A program made the position numbers and the translations under genes. The notes under the pieces are model-generated. The model was given only the letters and a program-made list of their open reading frames with translations. It had not been told where the DNA came from and ran no database searches. This document shows positions 7,536 through 13,169 of a stretch of DNA of 13,169 nucleotides, piece after piece. Positions within the stretch are counted from its first letter, which is position 1; each line of letters begins with the position of its first letter. Source of the DNA: Brachionus plicatilis (lineage: Eukaryota > Rotifera > Eurotatoria > Ploima > Brachionidae); the NCBI GenBank assembly GCA_010279815.1, contig QEOQ01000355.1:408383-421551 (forward strand), read 5' to 3'.

Positions 7536-10500
7536 CTTAACAAAATAGGGAAAAAATTTTTTAATTTTTGAAAAATATTTTATTTTAAAAGTTAAATTTG
7601 GATTTTGGGCCAATTTTTTGTTTTGTGTTAAATGAGCAATTATTAAGTTTTGATTGTGTTTGAAATTTTCAAAAAATGTAAAGCTGAATTTATTTATACT
7701 CTTTTTTTGGCTTAACATTTGAGAAATTATTTTCCAATTTTCGATATTTTTTTTAAACTAGAAAAATAAAAATATAATTATTTAAAATGAAGTTTGTTTT
7801 GAGAATGCTCATTTAAGCTCTATGGCTAATAAATGTAATTGTTTTTAAATTGGAAAACTAGTTAGAAAAATGACCAAGAGATATTTCATCAAATTTGGAC
7901 AAGCTCGAATTCGCAAGCTATTTTCAAATTTAATTTTTTTTGACATTATTTGTCAAACTTTTTAATTGTAGAAAAACAAAATTCGTAAATTGAATGGGTT
8001 GAAAAAAAAACAAGCCATAGACGCTTTTTTTTTGCACTCTATTTATTTTTTAGGCATCTAAAAACTAGCTCGAAAAATTTCAAAAACAAAATGTCACAAA
8101 TAATGGTGTTAATAAAAATTGTTAGCTATGTATTTTGAATAAGGAACATAAATCTAAAGAATCATTAATATTTCATAGTTTGTTTAAAAGCTTTCCATGA
8201 TGAACTAATCTTTAAACCTAAAGAATGTATCTCGGTACTGTTCTGAGTGTTCAATAATATCAATTTGATCTTTACTTTGTAAAAAAATTTAAAAAATTTG
8301 ATACAAATTTATCAATATTTTATTGTTTTTCATAAAAATTAATTCTTTTTTTAATTTTGTAAAAATCTTAATTTTAAATATTAAAAAATTTTATTTTTAT
8401 TAAATAAATGAAGTGTTAATCAGTCGACTACGATAAGGGCACTAGCCTGTTGATTAACCTTGAGATTGAAAAATTAAAAGTGTAAAATGTTGTATAACCT
8501 AATCTCTGTTTATAATTAGACAAAGGATATCAAAATTTTTAAAATGAAAATATGACCATCACAATTTCAAGATTTATAAATGAAAAAAAATAAAAGAGAA
8601 ACACCAAAGTATATGATAATATGAGCAATAAATTATCATCATAGCCAATGCTATCTATTAATATAACTGGCATTGGTTGCTCGCTAATCGCCCTCTCTGA
8701 AATTTTATAATTCCAACAGAAATTATCCAATACAGCAAATTTACAAACGTTTAATAAAGGTCCATCTTTTAGTTTAATGAAGAAAAAAATTATAGACATT
8801 AACCCAATTTTAGTGAAATTTTAAAAATAGACCCAAATTTTTTTAGGGACAAATTTTGTTAGAACGAATCTTTTTATTTGAAATTAAGGATGATGATCTA
8901 TCAAAACATAGAAAATAAAATATAGAATTTTATTTGATATAGAAATATCAATATGTAGAAAAATGATATATAAATTTTATAAAATATAGAAATCGCAAAA
9001 CATTAATTGATACTATATAAATGGATGAATCTACTAGATAAAAAAATTAACACCCATATAAAAAGAAGAAGAAAAAAAGAGAATTTACTATATAAAAGTA
9101 TTAATTGATATATATCAGATAAAATTGGCACTAGATAATTAAATTTTGAACTCATGCTTCTAATTGAAAAAATGGTATAAATTGAATTTTTGGATCTATA
9201 ATATAATTTAGTAAAAATAACCTCAAACCAATCTTTTTTATCATTTACTAGTAAATATTAAGACTCAACCACTGAAGCTACTACCACTGATTCTATATTT
9301 TTTTCTATGTTTTAATATACCTCCAATGTTTTTTGTAAGAATTTTTTTCCTTTTGATAGATTGAGGTTTTGAGTGTTATGAATGTCAATTTATTGAAGAT
9401 TTTTTCTTATTTTTTTATACTATTTAATAAGGTCATCAAAATAATTTGTACTTAAAGCTATTTTTATAAGAATTAATTCTTAAAACATATTCTAGCTATC
9501 TAGATGCAATATTGATCTTTCGAGTGACACTTTTCTCCATCAAAAAGATATGGTTAGTTTATAAAAATATTTTAATAAATCGATATAAAATGAGGTTAAA
9601 TTAAAAATCGATTAGAGTAAAACGTCGATTTTTCCAGTTTTTTCGAAGAAGAAAATAAATGATAAATGTGAAAATTGTAGATTTTGTTTTTTTCCAAAGT
9701 TATCAAAAATTATGGTTATGCACTTATGATTTTATCAATGGAATTTACCATTATTATTGTAAGCTTACGTAAATTTACACAGAATCAATTGCTAAGTAAA
9801 AATCATATATAAAATAAATAAAAGCCAAAAAAAAACGATTTATTAGTAAATTATATTTTTGTCTTTTTTTTTTGAATTTACGCAGAAAAAATATTACAGT
9901 AAAAAAAATTCAAATATTTGCATTTTGAACGATTAAAAGATTTATTTTTTTAATTAAGCAAATTTATTACACTATTTAGGGCTTCTTGAAGTTGACGAAA
10001 GATCGATCTTTTTATTTTATTACTTATTATGAATTTAATATTTGAAAATAATTTTTTAATTTAATTTTTAGTTTTGAATGCTAGATACAAATATTTTTGA
10101 AAAAAAAAATTTTGGGTTGAAAAAATATTTTTAAGAATTTTATTTTTCAAATCTTAATAGCATGTAAAGCATGTTACATTAAAACAATTTAAATAAATTT
10201 AAAGATTAATTTTAAAATCTAAATATAAACTTTTGGAATTGAAATGATATTTTGAATTGATCATCAAATTCAAGATTCTCTATTTAGCTATTTCTTATGT
10301 GAATAAACATTAAATTTGCAAAAATTGAATTAAATTTGGAATATAATTTAAATCTAGTCATTTAACCAAATCGGGCTAATAAGACTAGGTAAATAAACTT
10401 GAACTCGAAAAAAGTTTAGGGATAAAATGTGACCCAAAAAAATATTTATATAAAAATATTTATTTCTAAGTCATATGTATTTTTGAGCCTTTTCTTTTAA

Positions 10501-13169
10501 AAATAATGGTGGGCATTTCGCTTGATTGTACTTATTGCCTAGAGTTTCCCAGTCCTATTTTATAGTTGACTTTTAAAAATTTATAATTACATAACAATAA
10601 ATGATTTTTTTTAATTTCAAAATTATGCAAGTATATATATGGAAATTTGTGACCATTCTTAAATGAATTGCTTTTTTTTGGTCATCTAATACCCTAACAC
10701 TTTTTTCAATTTTTTTTCACCTCATTAGGTTCATCTGATTTAGTCATACATGACTTAACAGCCAACAAAAAGAGACTTAAATTATTGGATTAGATAAGCC
10801 AAAATTAAAGCAAAAATTAAAATAAAAACTAAAAAATTATCAATAAAATAATTGAAAATGAATTATTAAAATTTCCAACTTCTTTTTTCTTCTAGCTTGT
10901 ATTTTCAAATATGAAAAAAAAAATTTGTTTTTCATATTTTTTCAATCTTCCACTCTAATTAGTAACAATTTGAGAACAATATGAGCAACTCAAGTTCATT
11001 TTTTGTTAATTTAAAAATTAAATTTTATTATGATAAAAAAAGGAAAAAATGAAAAAAACAATATAGCTTTAATTCATTTAATAAAAGGCCTATATATCTT
11101 TAGCCATCTAGTTTTTTTTCCAGTTAATTTTTCTTTCTACTTGCAAAATCATTTTTTTTTTATTTACTTATTTGTTTATACCATATAATAAAATAAAAAA
11201 ATAAATAAAAGAACTACTATTTTTTTTTTCCACAGCAAGATCACTTATTTTCAAATTAAAAGTAATAAGCTTTTCACCCTTTCGGAATCGCAGTTAAATA
11301 CTGCGAAGATCAATATGATTTTGCTTTTTCATATTAAGCTGATTACAGATAATATTTATCAAAGGGATTATCAGTCGACAATTCTGGTTGCAGATGGAAA
11401 AAAGGTTATCAAAAATGAATTTTGAAAAGTTTTTAAATGAATGAACAAAAGAATAATGTGTTGGGCTCATCTAATAAGAAAAGTGGATAGAAAATTGAAA
11501 ATTTTAAATGATTAATTGACTGTTAAAAAAATTTGAGATGATATTTTACATATACATATATTGTATACATTAGATATTTTTATAATTAAAATTAGATACT
11601 AAGTTCATTTTTTTAGATATGGTATTAAATTGCAGCCTAAAGTCAAACACTTGAAGGGTGAAAAACTAATTTTAATTTTCTTTATTTATATTAGTTGTGT
11701 ATAAAGGTAAAGATTTAAGTAGAGAGACCAATTGCGTTATACTCTTAATTCTATTTTGTTCATAAAACCCGTGAACAAGAATTGTTTGCATAAAGAGTGA
11801 ACTATTGTTCACCTATCAGACTAGACCGAAATTTTCAACGATTGAATGTTAATTTAAATCTAAACGAATTATTTGTCTTTTTTTTCTTTATATTCATTTT
11901 TTATATTATTTTATCTTATTTAACTTTATTTTTTATTTTTTTGTTTCATATATTTTTATTCTGAAGGTTGGTACAGGTACAATTAAACAAATAAAAAAAT
12001 TATTTAAAAGTTTTCAATGTTTTTTTCGAAATTTTTAAATAAAAATTAAACTCATTCTAATTCACTAAAGAGTTTAATTTCAAATATGAAAATGCTTGCA
12101 ATATTAACCAAAAATTATTTTTTTATTTGAAACTGAAAAAAATATTTGAAACATGGCACTTTTTCAATGTTATTTCAACATTGGATACATTTGGTAATTC
12201 AAACACAAAAAATAAAACCAAATGTTTCTGTTGGTAGAATAATTTTTCTGTGACAAAAAAAAATTTACTATTAAAAAATTATTTAGCATGTTTAGCTGAA
12301 AAAAAAAATATTAAGCTGATGAAAAGAAATACTCCCACTCATTTGACATCAGTAATACATACCTATATTTAAATGATTCGGATCTCCTGAACATCTACAA
12401 GGATCATGTTTGTTGAGATAATTTTCCAAAGTATCCCAACCACCTCCTACTCGAACCATAATATGATTGCGCAAAATCTAAAATCAATAATGATATAAAA
12501 TTAAGATGGCTAATAATATCCAAATTGCTGCAAGTTACCCTGATAAAAACAATATTTTTGGTATTGCCAATTCTATATTTTCCTTCACCAATTTTAATCA
12601 CTGGAAATTGTTTTTCGCACGTACACCTATCTGCTATTGAGCACACATGATTGTGAAGATTTGTTTGACTGGCGCCCAAATTGAGCTCATGATTGCCATT
12701 GTTATGGCTCAGTGAGTGATGGTGACGACTCATTTTCTGAATTGTTTCAAATAAAACTCTGTCCATACTCTCCTTGTTCATACTTTTATTTAAAGCATTT
12801 GTGCTGCTTTTTGCCAAATTGGCAACAAGTCCACTTTTGCTATTTTGTTTATCTTGTGCTTCGTTGGGCAAAAGTGGCGCCAAATTTCTGGCTACTCTAT
12901 TTTTCTTCGGGTCGAATGCATTTTTTTGCGCATCCAGAACAGCTTGATTGGCGAGTGCGTGGGTGCAAGTGTTTTGAAAGTTTTCGTTTTGCTGGAATAT
13001 GGAAGAATTTGAGGACAAAGAAGTGGATGAACAAGACGACGCAAATGCACTTGGTTGCTCTGCTTCACTATTTACACTCTCGTAACTTTCCAATTCATTT
13101 TGGTCATTTTGGTCATTTTGGTCATTTTGATTTTTTTTGTCCATGAGATCTAAATTCTCTTCGAGTGAA
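4828..13169 (-). CDS. GAS2L: GAS2-like cytoskeletal linker gene (three exons in window, 5' end outside)
   Basis: Gene model: join of 13169-12539, 12477-12363 and 7535-4828 on the minus strand, at least 1142 residues counted from the ATG at 13144. GAS2-family proteins cross-link actin (through an N-terminal CH domain) and microtubules (through the GAR domain), and several track microtubule plus ends by binding EB1. Visible: a complete GAR domain (residues about 174-231), then a long Ser/Asn/Lys-rich tail with one SxIP motif (418-421), two PKPPPR motifs (558-563, 997-1002), a short predicted helix (about 728-752) and an acidic C terminus. The CH domain is not in the window and should lie beyond 13169. 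HDPCRC at the end of GAR is the GAS2-type ending, which argues against a spectraplakin. Which paralogue (GAS2L1/2/3, Drosophila pigs) cannot be decided here. Confidence 0.85.
5251..5268 (-). other. Proline motif PKPPPR, copy 2
   Basis: Second PxxPxR site, about 440 residues after the first, preceded by KKKCSPIK and followed by SRSNND. The spacing allows bivalent binding, which is inference. Confidence 0.45.
6568..6585 (-). other. Proline motif PKPPPR, copy 1
   Basis: Fits the class II SH3-ligand pattern PxxPxR and is followed at once by a basic cluster (IKKKYRKSK). The same six residues recur at 5251-5268. Partner unknown. Confidence 0.45.
6994..7005 (-). other. SxIP (EB1-binding) motif SSIP in the tail
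   Basis: Sequence K-S-S-I-P-T in a disordered, Ser/Asn-rich context. SxIP motifs dock into the EB-homology domain of EB1 and are used by GAS2L1/GAS2L2 and Drosophila Pigs. The I-P at about residues 959-960 is preceded by N-S and does not fit the motif, so this is the only SxIP in the visible tail. Confidence 0.6.
7536..12362 (-). other. Large GT-AG intron (4827 bp), AT-rich
   Basis: Starts GTATGT (12362) and ends TTGTTAAG (7536) after a T-rich tract. The phase-1 junction agrees on both sides, the main support for joining exons B and C. Extra alternative exons cannot be excluded. The interior is poly(A)/poly(T)-rich DNA. Short GC-richer islands at about 8415-8460, 8640-8770, 10500-10560, 11270-11400 and 11640-11820 contain no recognisable protein or RNA gene. 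Confidence 0.75.
12363..12477 (-). CDS. GAS2L: GAS2-like gene, exon B: second half of GAR domain
   Basis: A 115-nt exon that a simple ORF scan would miss. After acceptor TTTTAG it reads [20 protein letters not shown], then [18 protein letters not shown], and ends one base into a codon at donor AG|GTATGT (12362-12357). The [12 protein letters not shown] and HDPCRC blocks are the hallmark of the GAS2/GAR domain, and joining them to FIR of the preceding exon restores the domain without gap or frame loss. The exon leaves in phase 1, which fits the GT that begins exon C (G + GT = Gly). Confidence is very high for the domain and high for both borders. Confidence 0.92.
12391..12625 (-). other. GAR (GAS2) microtubule-binding domain, split by a 61-bp intron
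   Basis: Runs from the C of CTC (12625) to the last C of CRC (12391), 58 residues after splicing. Conserved features are C-x-C, the EGKYRIG turn, the FIRILR strand, MVRVGGGW and HDPCRC. The function (microtubule binding, zinc coordination) is known for the family; here it is inferred from these residues. Confidence 0.88.
12478..12538 (-). other. Short GT-AG intron (61 bp) inside the GAR domain
   Basis: Starts GTAACT at 12538, ends GATTTTAG at 12478, phase 0. It has no in-frame stop and its length is not a multiple of three, so reading through it shifts the frame and destroys the GAR domain. Confidence 0.88.
12539..13169 (-). CDS. GAS2L: GAS2-like gene, exon A: linker and first half of GAR domain
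   Basis: The frame is open from the window edge through 12539, ending in ...NIVFIR with donor AGG|GTAACT. An ATG at 13144 is in frame, but its context is poor (C at -3) and eight in-frame codons precede it (SLEENLDL), so it is probably internal. A purine-rich TTTAG at 13153-13149 could instead be a splice acceptor. Content: a QND tandem repeat, a Ser-rich acidic stretch, a basic linker (about residues 70-115), a short amphipathic helix ([14 protein letters not shown]) and a His/Asn-rich insert ([13 protein letters not shown]). Then come [20 protein letters not shown] and the beta strand FIR. The two Cys of CTC, with the two Cys of CRC in the next exon, are the conserved zinc-site candidates of GAR domains. 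The residual frame to 12404 is intron read-through and not protein. Confidence 0.85.
13102..13128 (-). repeat. Coding 9-bp tandem repeat (three perfect units plus a partial one)
   Basis: The unit GGTCATTTT on the plus strand is repeated at 13102, 13111 and 13120, with a degenerate partial copy before it. On the minus strand it encodes repeated Gln-Asn-Asp. Unit length is a multiple of three, so changes in copy number keep the frame. Confidence 0.85.

Noticed and set aside
7500..7718. Minus-strand 72-codon frame starting at 7718
   Set aside because: It lies across the intron 3' end in a different frame from exon C and is built of Lys/Asn/Phe codons from AT-rich sequence.
9000..9115. Repeated words TACTATATAAA and ATTAATTGATA as a repeat unit or TATA promoter
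   Set aside because: The words are short, in changed order and within sequence of about 80% AT, so chance is a sufficient explanation.
11797..11815. A DR5 retinoic-acid-type response element (AGGTGA/AGTTCA)
   Set aside because: One half-site deviates from consensus and the same bases are better described as a hairpin. It is reported only as a palindrome cluster.
12391..12625. Spectraplakin (MACF1/Short stop) instead of GAS2-like
   Set aside because: There are no EF hands or spectrin repeats before GAR in the visible exon, and the domain ends in the GAS2-type HDPCRC. It cannot be fully excluded because the 5' part is missing.
12712..13146. 144-codon plus-strand frame opposite exon A
   Set aside because: It is a shadow of the GAS2-like exon; its HFGHFGH run is the reverse reading of the Gln-Asn-Asp repeat.
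1..13169. CRISPR array, rRNA, tRNA, bacterial operon or viral genes
   Set aside because: I saw no spaced identical repeats, no cloverleaf with A/B boxes, no rRNA-like stretch and no viral structural or replication motif. Introns and element types show a metazoan nuclear genome.

Overview
The window looks like an intron-containing, very AT-rich invertebrate (metazoan) nuclear genome. The evidence is a GAS2-family cytoskeletal gene split by GT-AG introns, a decayed non-LTR retrotransposon and remains of Mutator-like (MULE) DNA transposons. The style of the LINE reverse transcriptase and of the SAP/zinc-finger/MULE protein reminds me of elements seen in monogonont rotifers such as Brachionus. 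That is an impression from memory and was not tested.

Layout, left to right. (1) Bases 1 to about 1412 hold the 3' part of a dead, plus-strand Jockey/CR1-type LINE. It has reverse-transcriptase motifs, several frame breaks, a small 3' stem-loop and an (AAT)-rich tail. (2) About 15 bp after that tail, at 1428, starts a plus-strand MULE relic. It has an N-terminal SAP domain, an in-frame stop, a CxnC/HxH (WRKY-GCM1/FLYWCH-like) zinc-finger region, a helical linker in a shifted frame, and the first catalytic-Asp block of the MULE transposase, followed immediately by a stop and truncation near 2326. (3) At about 2423-3058 lies a second, compact element. A short degenerate MULE N-terminal coding fragment is flanked by imperfect inverted arrays of TCAGTAAA on the left and TTTACTGA on the right, with an extra 64-bp direct repeat inside the right arm. 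I read it as a nonautonomous MULE derivative. (4) 3059 to about 4800 is AT-rich intergenic or 3'-flanking DNA with only weak signals.

(5) From the right edge down to 4828 the minus strand carries one gene, a GAS2-like (GAS2L/Pickled-eggs type) cytoskeletal linker, 5'-incomplete in the window. Exon A (13169-12539) ends inside the GAR microtubule-binding domain. A 61-bp intron follows, then a 115-bp exon B (12477-12363) that completes the GAR domain. A 4.8-kb AT-rich intron then leads to a single 2.7-kb exon C (7535-4828) encoding about 900 residues of largely disordered, Ser/Asn-rich tail. The tail has one SxIP EB1-binding motif and two PKPPPR SH3-type motifs. The intron phases match exactly at both junctions. 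The calponin-homology domain expected at the N terminus of this family would lie beyond 13169.

The host gene and the transposon relics are convergent neighbours (elements on plus, gene on minus), and nothing suggests that they work together. The large intron contains no convincing gene, only a few GC-richer islands and short palindromes, noted individually.
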